From positions 3,782,001 through 3,846,000 of the forward strand of contig NZ_CP113063.1 of assembly GCF_026625785.1 (NCBI RefSeq): DNA of 64,000 bases, in the 5' to 3' direction. The DNA comes from Gordonia sp. SL306 (GTDB lineage Bacteria; Actinomycetota; Actinomycetes; Mycobacteriales; Mycobacteriaceae). Within the stretch, counting starts at the first letter, position 1. Each line of letters starts with the position of its first letter. Made by a program: the position numbers and the translations under genes. Below the pieces are notes generated by a model, which was not told the DNA's origin, did no database searches, and saw only the letters and a list, made by a program, of their open reading frames with translations. Positions 52,211-61,231 of this stretch are shown piece by piece.

Positions 52211-54690
52211 TGCCGAAACGCAAGCTCGTCGTCGTCGGCAATGGTATGGCCGGCGCGCGGACGGTCGAGGAGATCCTGGCCCGCGGGGGTGCGGACCTGT
52301 TCGACGTGACGATGATCGGCGACGAACCCTACGGCAACTACAACCGGATCATGTTGAGCCACGTCCTCTCCGGTGAGACGGCACTCGACGACGACGATCT
52401 GATGCTGAATCCGATGGCGTGGTACCGGGAGAACGACGTCACGCTCTACAGCGGCGACAGCGCCGACGCCATCGATCGTTTCGCCAAGACGGTGACCTGT
52501 GCCAGCGGTCGGTTGATCGCGTTCGACGTGCTGATCGTCGCGACCGGCTCCAACACCTTCTTTCCCAACATGGACGGACTGCGGGAACCGGACGGTCGGC
52601 TCGCGCGCGGTGTGTTCGGTTTCCGGACCATCGAGGACACCAACGGAATGCTGCAGATGGCGACCGCCCGCGACGATGTGCGCGCCGTGGTCATTGGTGG
52701 TGGCCTGCTCGGGCTGGAGGCCGCGTACGGCCTGAAGACCCAGGGCGTGGAGGTGGACGTGGTCCATTCACCGGGCCACCTGATGAACCAGCAGCTCGAC
52801 GAACGCGGTGGGAGGGTGCTGCGCAACAAGATCGAAGAACTCGGCGTCGGTGTGCACACCGGGAAGCGGACCACCGCCGTGCTGCGCAACGACGACGGGA
52901 CGATCGCAGGCGTGGGCTTCGCCGACGACCAATCGCTGCCCGGCGACATGATCGTGGTGACGGCCGGTATCCGTCCCAATGTCGATCTCGCCCGGCGGGC
53001 GGGGCTCGTCGTCGAGAGGGGCATCGTCGTCGACGACCAGATGCGCTGCGAGGACGAGGGTTTCATCTTCGCGGTCGGGGAGTGTGCTCAGCATCGCAGC
53101 GAGGTGTACGGACTGGTGGCGCCGCTCTGGGAACAGGCGGTGGTGCTCGCCGACGTCATCACGGGTACGAATCCGGATGCGGAATACCATGGTTCGCGTT
53201 TGACCACCAAGCTGAAGGTGGCCGGGGTCGATGTGGCGGCGATGGGCGTCAAGGGGCCCGAACGTGACGATGACGAGTTCGTCCAGTTCTACGAACCACG
53301 CAGCGGTACCTACAAGAGCGTGGTGGTGCGCGACAACAAACTGATCGGCGCGATGCTGCTCGGCGACATCTCCAAGGCGAACTTCCTCACGCAGGCGTTC
53401 GACGAGAAGGTACCGCTGCCGGATGAGCGCATCTCGATGCTGTTCGACATGGGTACACCCAGCACGGCGACGGGCGCTGCCGAACTCGCCGACGACGTCC
53501 AGGTCTGCAACTGCAACGGTGTCACCAAAGGCGACATCGTCGGCTGTGTGCGCGGCGGCTGTACCAGCGTGAGCGAGGTGTGTGCGGCCACGCGAGCCGG
53601 GAAGGGCTGCGGCTCCTGCAAACCCCTGGTCGCCGACATCGTCGAGTTCGCGGCGGGGGACGCGCTGACCGCCGACGTGTCCGCCGACTGGTACGTGCCC
53701 GCGATCCCGCTGACCAAGCCCGAACTCATCGACGCGATCCGTCGACAGGATCTCCGCTCGGTGTCCGACGTCTTCACTGCGCTGGCACCCGGGGGTGAGG
53801 ACGCCTCCGCCAAGATGCCGCTGGCCTCGCTGCTGCGCGTGGTCTGGGGTGCCGACTGGAAACGGGAGCCGGGTGCGCTCTTCATCAACGACCGCGTGCA
53901 CGCCAACATCCAGCGCGACGGCACCTTCTCGGTGGTGCCACAGATGAAAGGTGGCGTGACGTCGCCGCAGCAGTTGCGTCGGATCGCCGATGTGGCGGAG
54001 AAGTACGACATCCCGATGATCAAGGCCACCGGCGGACAGCGGATCGACCTCCTCGGGGTGAAGAAGGAGGATCTGCCGAAGGTCTGGCAGGACCTGGACA
54101 TGCCGTCGGGCTATGCCTACGGCAAGTCGTTCCGGACGGTCAAAACCTGTGTGGGAACCGACTATTGTCGCTTCGGTCTCGGCGACTCGACGCAGCTGGG
54201 AATCGACATCGAGACGCGGTATCAGGGACTGGAGTCGCCGGCCAAGCTGAAGCTGGCGGTCACCGGCTGTCCACGCAATTGTGCCGAGGCGTTGTGCAAG
54301 GACTTCGGGGTGGTCGCGGTGGGCGATGGTCGTTGGGAGATCTACGTCGGGGGTGCGGCCGGTGCGCACATCCGCAAGGGCGACCTGCTGGCCACGGCGG
54401 AATCGCCAGACGAGGTGATCCGCCTGTGCGGCATCTTCATCCAGTATTACCGCGAGCAGGGAAAGTGGCTGGAGCGGACCTACGCGTGGGTGCCGCGGGT
54501 CGGTATCGAGGAGCTTCGCGCGGTCCTGGTCGACGACCGCGACGGACTCGTGGCCGGTCTCCAGGAGCGGATCGACGAAGCGGTGGCCGGTTACGTCGAC
54601 CCGTGGCTCGATCGGGAGGAACCGAAGTCGCCGGCCCAGTTCATGTCATCGTTGCCGTTGCTCCCCTTACCGAAGGTGCCGGTCCGGTGA
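52210..54690 (+). CDS. nirB: assimilatory nitrite reductase large subunit
   Basis: An 826-residue cytoplasmic NAD(P)H-dependent enzyme reducing nitrite to ammonium with six electrons. N-terminal pyridine-nucleotide:FAD module (VVVGNGMAGARTVEEIL, VVIGGGLLGLEAAYGLK); a BFD-like [2Fe-2S] domain near 432-480 (CNCNGVTKGDIV, AGKGCGSCKPLV); then the ferredoxin-like half domain and the siroheme/[4Fe-4S] site with cysteines in TCVGTDYCRFG (about 646 and 652) and VTGCPRNCAEALC (about 687 and 691). All four cluster ligands are present. It overlaps nirD by 4 bases. Probably induced under nitrogen limitation through the GlnR-like box. Confidence 0.97.
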   Translation: MPKRKLVVVGNGMAGARTVEEILARGGADLFDVTMIGDEPYGNYNRIMLSHVLSGETALDDDDLMLNPMAWYRENDVTLYSGDSADAIDRFAKTVTCASGRLIAFDVLIVATGSNTFFPNMDGLREPDGRLARGVFGFRTIEDTNGMLQMATARDDVRAVVIGGGLLGLEAAYGLKTQGVEVDVVHSPGHLMNQQLDERGGRVLRNKIEELGVGVHTGKRTTAVLRNDDGTIAGVGFADDQSLPGDMIVVTAGIRPNVDLARRAGLVVERGIVVDDQMRCEDEGFIFAVGECAQHRSEVYGLVAPLWEQAVVLADVITGTNPDAEYHGSRLTTKLKVAGVDVAAMGVKGPERDDDEFVQFYEPRSGTYKSVVVRDNKLIGAMLLGDISKANFLTQAFDEKVPLPDERISMLFDMGTPSTATGAAELADDVQVCNCNGVTKGDIVGCVRGGCTSVSEVCAATRAGKGCGSCKPLVADIVEFAAGDALTADVSADWYVPAIPLTKPELIDAIRRQDLRSVSDVFTALAPGGEDASAKMPLASLLRVVWGADWKREPGALFINDRVHANIQRDGTFSVVPQMKGGVTSPQQLRRIADVAEKYDIPMIKATGGQRIDLLGVKKEDLPKVWQDLDMPSGYAYGKSFRTVKTCVGTDYCRFGLGDSTQLGIDIETRYQGLESPAKLKLAVTGCPRNCAEALCKDFGVVAVGDGRWEIYVGGAAGAHIRKGDLLATAESPDEVIRLCGIFIQYYREQGKWLERTYAWVPRVGIEELRAVLVDDRDGLVAGLQERIDEAVAGYVDPWLDREEPKSPAQFMSSLPLLPLPKVPVR

Positions 54691-55004
54691 CCCGCGTCGA
54701 CATGGGGGTCGTGGTCGGGCCGATGGAGGATCTCTTGCCGGGCGAAGGGCGGGCGTATGCCGTCGGCGATCGGCAGATCGCGGTGTTCCGGATGACCGAC
54801 GGGACACTTCGCGCCACCGATGCGGTGTGCCCGCACAAAGGTGGTCCCCTTGCCGACGGGCAGTTCGACCTGGGGCAGATCGTGTGCCCGTTGCACCAGT
54901 ACGCTTTTCGCTTCACCGACGGCGGGTGCGCTTCCGAGGGAATCGGGGCGGTCGCGATTTATCGGGTGGAGGATCGAGACGGCCAGGTCGTGGTCTGGGT
55001 ATGA
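54687..55004 (+). CDS. nirD: nitrite reductase small subunit (Rieske-type)
   Basis: A 105-residue Rieske-fold subunit of the NirBD enzyme. The cluster ligands are present: C48 and H50 in AVCPHKGGPL, C67 and H70 in IVCPLHQYAF. Some NirD proteins have lost these residues; this one keeps all four and may carry a [2Fe-2S] centre. GTG 54687 overlaps the nirB stop (GTGA). The stop is followed 6 bases later by a 75-bp palindromic repeat and the convergent DUF559 gene. Confidence 0.95.
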   Translation: MTRVDMGVVVGPMEDLLPGEGRAYAVGDRQIAVFRMTDGTLRATDAVCPHKGGPLADGQFDLGQIVCPLHQYAFRFTDGGCASEGIGAVAIYRVEDRDGQVVVWV

Positions 55005-55009
55005 GGCGG

Positions 55010-55084
55010 TGTCCCAGATGACACCGGAGCGCGCTCCTGAGGAGATATCTGGCTCGGCGATCCGCTCAGGTGTCGTCTGAGACA
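55010..55084. repeat. 75-bp palindromic repeat, copy A
   Basis: Left arm 55010-55031 starts TGTCCCAGATGACAC and right arm 55063-55084 ends TCTGAGACA, imperfect complements over 22 bases. A second 75-bp copy in the same orientation is at 56049-56123. The stop codon and last residues (LVSDDT) of the DUF559 gene lie within the right arm. Confidence 0.8.
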
Positions 55085-55944
55085 AGTTCTCTCCGCTCGA
55101 CCACCGGCTTGAGGTGCTCGCGTCGACGAATGAGGTCCATGATCGTCTCCTCAACGTCCGGCCATTCGTGGACCACCTGGTGGTAAGTCAGTCTGATGAC
55201 GATGTACCCGAGCTCGACGGCCTTTCTGTCGCGCTCACGATCTTTCTCGAACTGCTCCTTGCTGCTGTGGGTTTCGTAGCCGTCGACTTCGATGATCAAG
55301 GAGGTGCCGACAACAAAGTCGACGATGCCGACTTCGGGAATGGTGACCTGTGATCGAATTCCGATCCCACGGGAGCGGAGGCGTAATCGGGTCATCGACT
55401 CGGTACCCGACTGTGCCTGATCATCGCATCTATCGAGTAGCCGTCGGATACGTACCGGGGCCGAGCGGAACTGAACCTCGAGGTCGGAGAGCCCGAGTAG
55501 TTGCTGATTCAGAATCGAATCGCAGACCACCACGATGCCTTCGTCGTCCAGGCATTTGAGGGCATGGCGGAGGGCGACCGTCAGCTCATCGGTGCTGCGC
55601 AGTTCTGATTCCGGTCTGCCGTACTGTTCGCAGAACGTCTTGTGGGCGCCACGATGAGCGCTCGCGCGGGCGCGGACATGGACGGTCTCCGATGAGCCGG
55701 GGACCCACACCTTGTGGAGTCGAAGGGCGGACAGACAGCTGAGAACTCCGCCCGTCGATACTGCCGTCGCAACATCTTGGTTCGCCCAGGGCGTCGCGTA
55801 CCAACCGCGTCGCACGCAGCGCAGCTCAGCATTCCTGATCGCGGTGCGGAGATCGGTACGGGTCATCCCCGCTGAACGGAGTTGCTTCCAGGAGGCGACG
55901 CCGAGGCCGGCCGCCAGGACACCAGCGCAATCGATCTGATCCAT
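55066..55944 (-). CDS. AbiEi-like N-terminal domain plus DUF559 (PD-D/ExK) endonuclease-like protein
   Basis: A 292-residue protein. The N-terminus (LGVASWKQLRSAGMTRTDLR, then AELRCVRRGWYATP) matches the winged-helix pseudo-antitoxin domain of AbiEi-type proteins, and the C-terminal 110 residues form a DUF559/Vsr-like restriction-endonuclease fold: VGIVDFVVGTSLIIEVDGYE (Asp and Glu of PD-(D/E)xK) and GYIVIRLTYHQVVHEWPDVE. G+C is lower than the neighbours: two hand-counted 60-base lines give 55% (55261) and 52% (55501) against 63% at 54241. It is flanked by two 75-bp repeats. ATG 55944 has no ribosome site. Function unknown; these solitary genes are common in actinobacterial accessory DNA. Confidence 0.8.
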   Translation of the reverse strand: MDQIDCAGVLAAGLGVASWKQLRSAGMTRTDLRTAIRNAELRCVRRGWYATPWANQDVATAVSTGGVLSCLSALRLHKVWVPGSSETVHVRARASAHRGAHKTFCEQYGRPESELRSTDELTVALRHALKCLDDEGIVVVCDSILNQQLLGLSDLEVQFRSAPVRIRRLLDRCDDQAQSGTESMTRLRLRSRGIGIRSQVTIPEVGIVDFVVGTSLIIEVDGYETHSSKEQFEKDRERDRKAVELGYIVIRLTYHQVVHEWPDVEETIMDLIRRREHLKPVVERRELVSDDT

Positions 55945-56048
55945 GCCGGCAGCGTCGCATCTCGTGGACGTCGACGGCCTGCGGCAACCCTCGCAATCGT
56001 CCTTCTGTGGACACCGACGGGACTGTGCACAAAGTCGGTTGTCCGCAG

Positions 56049-56123
56049 TGTCCCAGATGACACGTGAGCGCGGCACGGTGGCGACTGCTGGCTCGGGCGG
56101 CCGCTCAGGTGCCTCCTGGGACA
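56049..56123. repeat. 75-bp palindromic repeat, copy B
   Basis: Left arm 56049-56070 (TGTCCCAGATGACACGTGAG...) and right arm 56102-56123 (...CCTCCTGGGACA) are complementary at 18 of 22 positions. Same length and orientation as 55010-55084, with matching central words GGCTCGG and CCGCTCAGGTG. It ends 33 bases before the nitrate reductase stop. Confidence 0.8.
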
Positions 56124-56156
56124 GCACTACCGCAGATCGAGGAGTCGTCGCGAGAT

Positions 56157-59100
56157 TCAGTAGACGTCGCGGACATAGCGCTTGTCCGCGGCCAGCGCCT
56201 TCACGTATCCCTCGGCGCTGGTGGGTGCCAACTTTCCGTGCTGCGCGACTACGCCTTTCAGAGCGGAGTCGACGTCCTTGGCCATCCGTCCGGCGTCGCC
56301 ACACACATAGATGTGCGCACCGTCGTGGAGCCATCGGTACAGTTCGGCGCCGTGTTCGCGCATCCGGTCCTGGACGTAGACCTTCGAGGCCTGGTCCCGC
56401 GAGAATGCCACGTCCAGTCTGGTGAGCAGGCCGTCGGCAAGCATCGAGGTCAGCTCCTCCCGGTAATAGAAGTCCGTTGCGGCATACTGCTCGCCGAAGA
56501 ACAGCCAGTTCGGACCCGTGTGACCGAGAGCCTGTCGTTCGTGGAGGAAGGCCCGGAAGGGTGCGATCCCGGTCCCCGGGCCGATCATGATCATCGGCAC
56601 GTCGGGATCGATCGGCGGCCGGAAGTGGTTGGTGGAGTTGACGAAGATCCCGATGTCCTCGCCGTCGGCCTGATCGGCGAGAAACGTCGAGCAGACGCCC
56701 CCGCGGGGCGTGCCGTGGACGTTGTATCGGACCGCGGAGACCGTCAGGTGCACCTCGTCCGGGCTCGACAACGGACTCGACGAGATCGAATACGACCGGG
56801 GCGCCAGCGGTTTCAGGACGTCGATCCAGTCGGAGGTCGACGCGCGCACCGGGTGCTCGGACAGCAGATCGACCGATTGGCGCCCCCAACTCCATTCCGC
56901 GAAACGGTTCTTGTTCCCGGCGGCGGTCAGGTCGCGGAGGTCGTCGTCCCCGGTCCGCTCCGCGACAAACCGGACGAGATCGGTGTTCACCTTGGCGAAC
57001 TCGAGGCGTTCCCGCAGCGCTCGGCGAAGGGTCATCTCACCGGCATCGGGGAGGTAGACGACGTCGTCGCCGTCGAGGCGGGTCGCCGACAACCACTCCT
57101 CGATGAGGGCCGGGTTGTTGCGCGGCCACACCCCCAGGGCATCGCCGGTGCGGTAGGTCAACGAGTTGGGCGGTAGGTGAAATGCGAAGTTGCGAACATC
57201 CTTCTGTGAACCCGAGCCGTTGAGCTTGATGTTGCGGGCCAGGGACGTGACGAAGGGGTTCTTGCGGGAATACGCTGGCGTGTCCGTAGCGGCGGGGTTC
57301 GGACGATCCGCGGTGGACACCCGGGGTCGGTTGCTGTCGCCGAGATCGTGGTTGCCGTCGGCGGGATTCGCGTTGCCGTCGGCGGTGGTGCTCAGCGCTC
57401 CGACAACCTGTTCGAGCCAACTGCCTGCGGTGTCCTCGAACTCGGGCTCGCAGTCGACACGATCGAGGATCCGAGAGCCGCCCAGCTCACCGATGCGGGC
57501 GTCGAGTTTGCGTCCGTGGCCACAGAAGTCGTCGTAGCTGGAGTCGCCGAAGGCGAGCACCGCGTACCGAACGCCGGAGAGGTCGGGTGCGTCGTCGGTG
57601 TTCAGCGCCTCCCAGAACTCACTTCCGTTGTCGGGTGGATCTCCGTCGCCGGTGGTCGACGTGACAAACAGGACTGTTTCGTTGTCGGGGAGCCGACCGG
57701 GGTCGCAGTCGTCCATCGAGACCGTGGTGACCGCGCGACCGGTGCCGGCGACCCGGTCCGCGCACAGGGTCGCGAACTCTTCGGCGTTGCCCATCTGCGA
57801 TGCCCAGAGGACGGTCACCGCTCCCACCGATCCGACATCGTCGGCGGGGTCGACAGGTGCGGGGGCATCTGCGGAAAGTGTCCGGCGGGAGAACATTCCG
57901 GCCAGCAGTCCAGACACCCAGGTGCGGGTGTCGGGAGCCAGGGGTGCATCGGCCGGTAATACCGGGACCTCGCCGACCGGCGGATCGGCGCGTAAGCCGC
58001 CGATGACCCCCGCGAGGTAGAGCTTCTCGGTGTGGGTGGGTTGCGGGAGCACGATGCCGGACACGCCGACGAGCTCGGCGAGGGTGTCGATCACGGGCTG
58101 CCCGTCGGATACCGGAGCGGAATCCCCTGGTGTGGGCGCGTTCTCGGAACTCGCGGCGGCCACGCGTGTGAGGGTCACCGCGCACACCTTGAACTCGGGT
58201 TGCTGTGACATCGGATCGACGGCGTCTGATGTGACGGCGTTGATCGCGAGATCGTCGCCGAACATGTCGTTCCAGTGAAAGGGCACAAAACAGTTCCCGG
58301 GCCGTACGCGATCGGAGATCGATGCCGGAAGAACTGCATGTCCCCGGCGCGAGGCCACCTCGACCCGATCCTGCGCAGCGATGCCGAGGCGCTCGGCATC
58401 AGCGGGATGGATCTCGACGAAGGGGCCGGGATTGAGTTTGTTCAGCTTCGCCACGCGCCCGGTCTTGGTCATCGTGTGCCATTGGTGCGGGAGTCGACCG
58501 GTGTTGAGCAGGAATGGGTGGTCGTCGTCGGGCATCTCGGCGGGATCGACATGAGGTCGGGCGAAGAACTGGGCGCGACGGGTCGGGGTGGCGAACGCCA
58601 GCGTCGGGACGGTCCCGTCCTCGGTCCGATGGAGGGACTGGCTCACGCCGTCGTTGAGATAGCGGATCGGGTTGCGGCCGTGGGGGTCCGGTGTGTCGAC
58701 GAGGTCGTCGGGCGGGCACGGCCATTGCATGGGCGTGCGGCGCAGTCCGTCGTAGGTCATGCCGCGCAGGTCGTAGCCGGTGCGTGGATTGGCGAACTCG
58801 CGGATCTCGTCGAAGATCTCCTCGGCGCTCGCGTAGCCGAAGGCGTCGGCATAACCCATCTCGCAGGCGATCCGGGCGATGATCTGCCAGTCGGGGATGG
58901 CCTGTCCCGGAGGCTCGACGGCGGGCTCGAACAGCGTCACGTTGCGCTCCGAATTGACCATGGTGCCTGCGGATTCGGTCCACAGTGCGGCCGGGAGCGC
59001 GACGTCGGCGTAGGAGTTGGTCTCGGTGTCGGCGAAGGCGTCCTGCGTGATCACCAGCTCGGCCCGCTCCAGGCCGGCGATGACCGTGGACCGATTGGCC

Positions 59101-60332
59101 ACCGATGCAACGGGATTGGTGCAGATGACCCAGCAGGCGCGGATCTCCCCGTCCGACATCCGGCGGAACATGTCGATGGTGCCGCCCCCGACATCGGTGC
59201 GCAGGGTGCCGGGCTCGAGCCCCCACTTCGCCTCGACGAAGGACCGGTCGTCGTCGGAGATCACCGCGCGTTGCCCGGGTAGCCCGGGGCCCATGTACCC
59301 CATCTCGCGACCCCCCATCGCGTTCGGCTGGCCGGTGAGCGAGAAGGGGCCACTGCCGAGCCGGCAGATCGCACCGGTCGCGAGATGGAGATTGATGAGC
59401 GCGTTGGTGTTCCAGGTGCCGTGCGTCGACTGGTTGAGACCCATCGTCCAGCAACTCATCCAGTTGTCGGCGGTGCCGATCATCTCGGCGGCGGCGCGCA
59501 GGTCCTCGGCGGAGACGCCGGTGATCTCGCTGACCAAGTCGGGCGGGTACTGCGCGGCGAAGTCGGGCATCTGGTCGAAGCCGTCGGTGTAGGACGCGAT
59601 GAAGTCGTCGTCGGTGTGCCCGCCGGTGATCAGCAGGTGCAGCAATCCGTTCAGGAGCGCGAGGTCGGTGCCGGGCTTGACCTGCAGGAAGAGGTCGGCC
59701 TTGTCGGCGGTGGCGGTGCGGCGCGGATCGACCACGATGAGCTTGGCCCCGGCCTTGATGCGGTCCATCATGCGCAGGTGCAGGATCGGATGGCAGTCGA
59801 CGATGTTGGAGCCGATCACGAAGAAGACGTCGGCGTGGTCGAAGTCCTGGTAGGAACCCGGCGGGCCGTCGGCGCCGAGCGACTGCTTGTACCCGGTGCC
59901 CGCGCTGGCCATGCACAGCCGCGAGTTCGACTCGATCTGGTTGGTCCCGATGAAACCCTTGGCGAGTTTGTTGGAGAGGTACTGCGCCTCCATCGACATC
60001 TGACCGGATACATAGAGGGCCACCGCATCGGGTCCGTGTCGGTCGATGATCGTTCGCAGGCGATGGGCGGTGTCGGTGATCACCTGGTCCAGGTCGCCGG
60101 GTTGTGCGGTGGTGCCGCGTTCGGTGCGGACCATCGGTGCGCTCAGCCGACCACCGCCGGCGAGCATGTCGGCGGTGGTGGAGCCCTTGGTGCACAGGCG
60201 GCCGAAGTTGGTCGGGTGGTCCTTGCGGCCGGTGGTCTTGAGGATCTGGCCCGATTCTCCGCCGGACAGGTCCATACCGCACCCCACGCCGCAGTAGGCG
60301 CACAGCGATTGGACGGTGCCGACGGATTTCAC
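56157..60332 (-). CDS. assimilatory nitrate reductase fused to CysJ-like NADPH flavoprotein
   Basis: A 1391-residue cytoplasmic enzyme that should reduce nitrate to nitrite with NADPH on one chain. The molybdopterin half (1 to about 720) has a [4Fe-4S] site ([12 protein letters not shown]...LCTKGS), [29 protein letters not shown] and the dinucleotide-binding C-terminal domain ([13 protein letters not shown]). After a linker come a flavodoxin domain from about 830 ([26 protein letters not shown]), a repeat-bearing linker near 985-1020, then the FAD/NADPH reductase ([46 protein letters not shown]), ending RYVRDVY as in CysJ. Mycobacteria have related fused nitrate reductases. GTG 60332 starts it; an ATG at 60334 is out of frame. 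It supplies nitrite to NirBD. Confidence 0.93.
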   Translation of the reverse strand: MKSVGTVQSLCAYCGVGCGMDLSGGESGQILKTTGRKDHPTNFGRLCTKGSTTADMLAGGGRLSAPMVRTERGTTAQPGDLDQVITDTAHRLRTIIDRHGPDAVALYVSGQMSMEAQYLSNKLAKGFIGTNQIESNSRLCMASAGTGYKQSLGADGPPGSYQDFDHADVFFVIGSNIVDCHPILHLRMMDRIKAGAKLIVVDPRRTATADKADLFLQVKPGTDLALLNGLLHLLITGGHTDDDFIASYTDGFDQMPDFAAQYPPDLVSEITGVSAEDLRAAAEMIGTADNWMSCWTMGLNQSTHGTWNTNALINLHLATGAICRLGSGPFSLTGQPNAMGGREMGYMGPGLPGQRAVISDDDRSFVEAKWGLEPGTLRTDVGGGTIDMFRRMSDGEIRACWVICTNPVASVANRSTVIAGLERAELVITQDAFADTETNSYADVALPAALWTESAGTMVNSERNVTLFEPAVEPPGQAIPDWQIIARIACEMGYADAFGYASAEEIFDEIREFANPRTGYDLRGMTYDGLRRTPMQWPCPPDDLVDTPDPHGRNPIRYLNDGVSQSLHRTEDGTVPTLAFATPTRRAQFFARPHVDPAEMPDDDHPFLLNTGRLPHQWHTMTKTGRVAKLNKLNPGPFVEIHPADAERLGIAAQDRVEVASRRGHAVLPASISDRVRPGNCFVPFHWNDMFGDDLAINAVTSDAVDPMSQQPEFKVCAVTLTRVAAASSENAPTPGDSAPVSDGQPVIDTLAELVGVSGIVLPQPTHTEKLYLAGVIGGLRADPPVGEVPVLPADAPLAPDTRTWVSGLLAGMFSRRTLSADAPAPVDPADDVGSVGAVTVLWASQMGNAEEFATLCADRVAGTGRAVTTVSMDDCDPGRLPDNETVLFVTSTTGDGDPPDNGSEFWEALNTDDAPDLSGVRYAVLAFGDSSYDDFCGHGRKLDARIGELGGSRILDRVDCEPEFEDTAGSWLEQVVGALSTTADGNANPADGNHDLGDSNRPRVSTADRPNPAATDTPAYSRKNPFVTSLARNIKLNGSGSQKDVRNFAFHLPPNSLTYRTGDALGVWPRNNPALIEEWLSATRLDGDDVVYLPDAGEMTLRRALRERLEFAKVNTDLVRFVAERTGDDDLRDLTAAGNKNRFAEWSWGRQSVDLLSEHPVRASTSDWIDVLKPLAPRSYSISSSPLSSPDEVHLTVSAVRYNVHGTPRGGVCSTFLADQADGEDIGIFVNSTNHFRPPIDPDVPMIMIGPGTGIAPFRAFLHERQALGHTGPNWLFFGEQYAATDFYYREELTSMLADGLLTRLDVAFSRDQASKVYVQDRMREHGAELYRWLHDGAHIYVCGDAGRMAKDVDSALKGVVAQHGKLAPTSAEGYVKALAADKRYVRDVY
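57318..57380 (-). repeat. three 21-bp repeats encoding DGN/DSN heptads in the reductase linker
   Basis: Read on the minus strand, three consecutive 21-base units begin GACGGCAAC, GACGGCAAC and GACAGCAAC and encode [14 protein letters not shown] and DSNRPRV. Unit length and core match the array at 35393-35582. Confidence 0.8.
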
Positions 60333-60505
60333 ATGGTCCAGCGTCGGTCGGACGTGTTTCCTGATTCGTAGCGTCCAGTTACACGCCCATCAACTTGACC
60401 TCACAGGCCTGGCCGATGTCTGTGCGGAGCGCAGATCATCCGGACGCGATCGAGATCGGCCCGCGACGTACCTGCGTCAACGGTCTTCACGACACACTTG
60501 TCGTC

Positions 60506-60524
60506 CTCAGACACATCTCAGCAG
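60506..60524. promoter_or_regulatory. MprA-box-like direct repeat before mprA
   Basis: CTCAGACA-CAT-CTCAGCAG: two 8-bp direct repeats separated by 3 bases, 19 bp in all, the layout described for MprA sites. It lies 20 bases before the mprA ATG, within the likely promoter, fitting autoregulation. Confidence 0.55.
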
Positions 60525-60544
60525 TTCACGATAAGACTGTAGGT

Positions 60545-61231
60545 ATGCGCATCCTTGTGGTCGACGACGATCGGGCGGTTCGTGAGTCGCTTCGCCGCTC
60601 GTTGACCTTCAACGGGTACGGCGTGGACACCGCGGCCGACGGGCTTGAGGCTCTGGAGAAGATCGTCGCCGAACGCCCGGACGTCGTGATCCTCGACGTC
60701 ATGATGCCCCGACTCGACGGGCTCGAGGTCTGTCGGCGACTGCGGTCGGCGGGCGATGACCTGCCGATATTGGTGTTGACCGCCCGCGACTCGGTCTCCG
60801 AGCGCGTCTCCGGCCTCGACGCAGGCGCCGACGACTACCTGCCCAAGCCGTTCGCACTCGAGGAACTGCTGGCACGACTGCGAGCACTGCTACGGCGCGC
60901 GACCCCAGAAGACGACATCGATTCCGAGGCGCTCGCCTTCGCCGACCTCACGCTCGACCCGGTGACCCGCGACGTATCGCGCGGCGATCGGAGCATCAGC
61001 CTGACACGCACCGAGTTCGCGCTGCTGGAGATGCTGATGGCGAACCCTCGCCGCGTGCTGTCGCGCAGCCGCATCCTGGAGGAAGTCTGGGGCTACGACT
61101 TCCCGACCTCGGGCAACGCCCTCGAGGTGTACGTCGGCTACCTCCGTCGCAAGACGGAGGCCGACGGCGAGGACCGGCTGATCCACACGGTGCGCGGTGT
61201 GGGCTACGTGTTGCGGGAGACGCCTCCCTAG
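60545..61231 (+). CDS. mprA: response regulator MprA
   Basis: A 228-residue OmpR/PhoB-type regulator of envelope stress. Receiver domain: acidic pocket DDD at 7-9, phosphoacceptor D51 in [21 protein letters not shown] (Thr/Ser switch) and KPF lysine near residue 101. The winged-helix DNA-binding domain follows ([61 protein letters not shown]). In mycobacteria MprA with MprB controls sigE, sigB and pepD; mprB follows with one-base overlap and pepD next, the same order as Rv0981-Rv0983. ATAAGACT just before the ATG may be a -10 region with a near-leaderless start. Confidence 0.95.
   Translation: MRILVVDDDRAVRESLRRSLTFNGYGVDTAADGLEALEKIVAERPDVVILDVMMPRLDGLEVCRRLRSAGDDLPILVLTARDSVSERVSGLDAGADDYLPKPFALEELLARLRALLRRATPEDDIDSEALAFADLTLDPVTRDVSRGDRSISLTRTEFALLEMLMANPRRVLSRSRILEEVWGYDFPTSGNALEVYVGYLRRKTEADGEDRLIHTVRGVGYVLRETPP

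Noticed and set aside
58399..60303. A 634-codon frame overlapping the nitrate reductase gene on the same strand
   Set aside because: Arg/His/Pro-rich low-quality translation in another frame of a gene with intact molybdoenzyme motifs; no frameshift is needed to explain the real gene.
60332..60334. ATG just upstream of the nitrate reductase GTG
   Set aside because: It is out of frame with the molybdoenzyme and meets a stop at once (ATG TGA).
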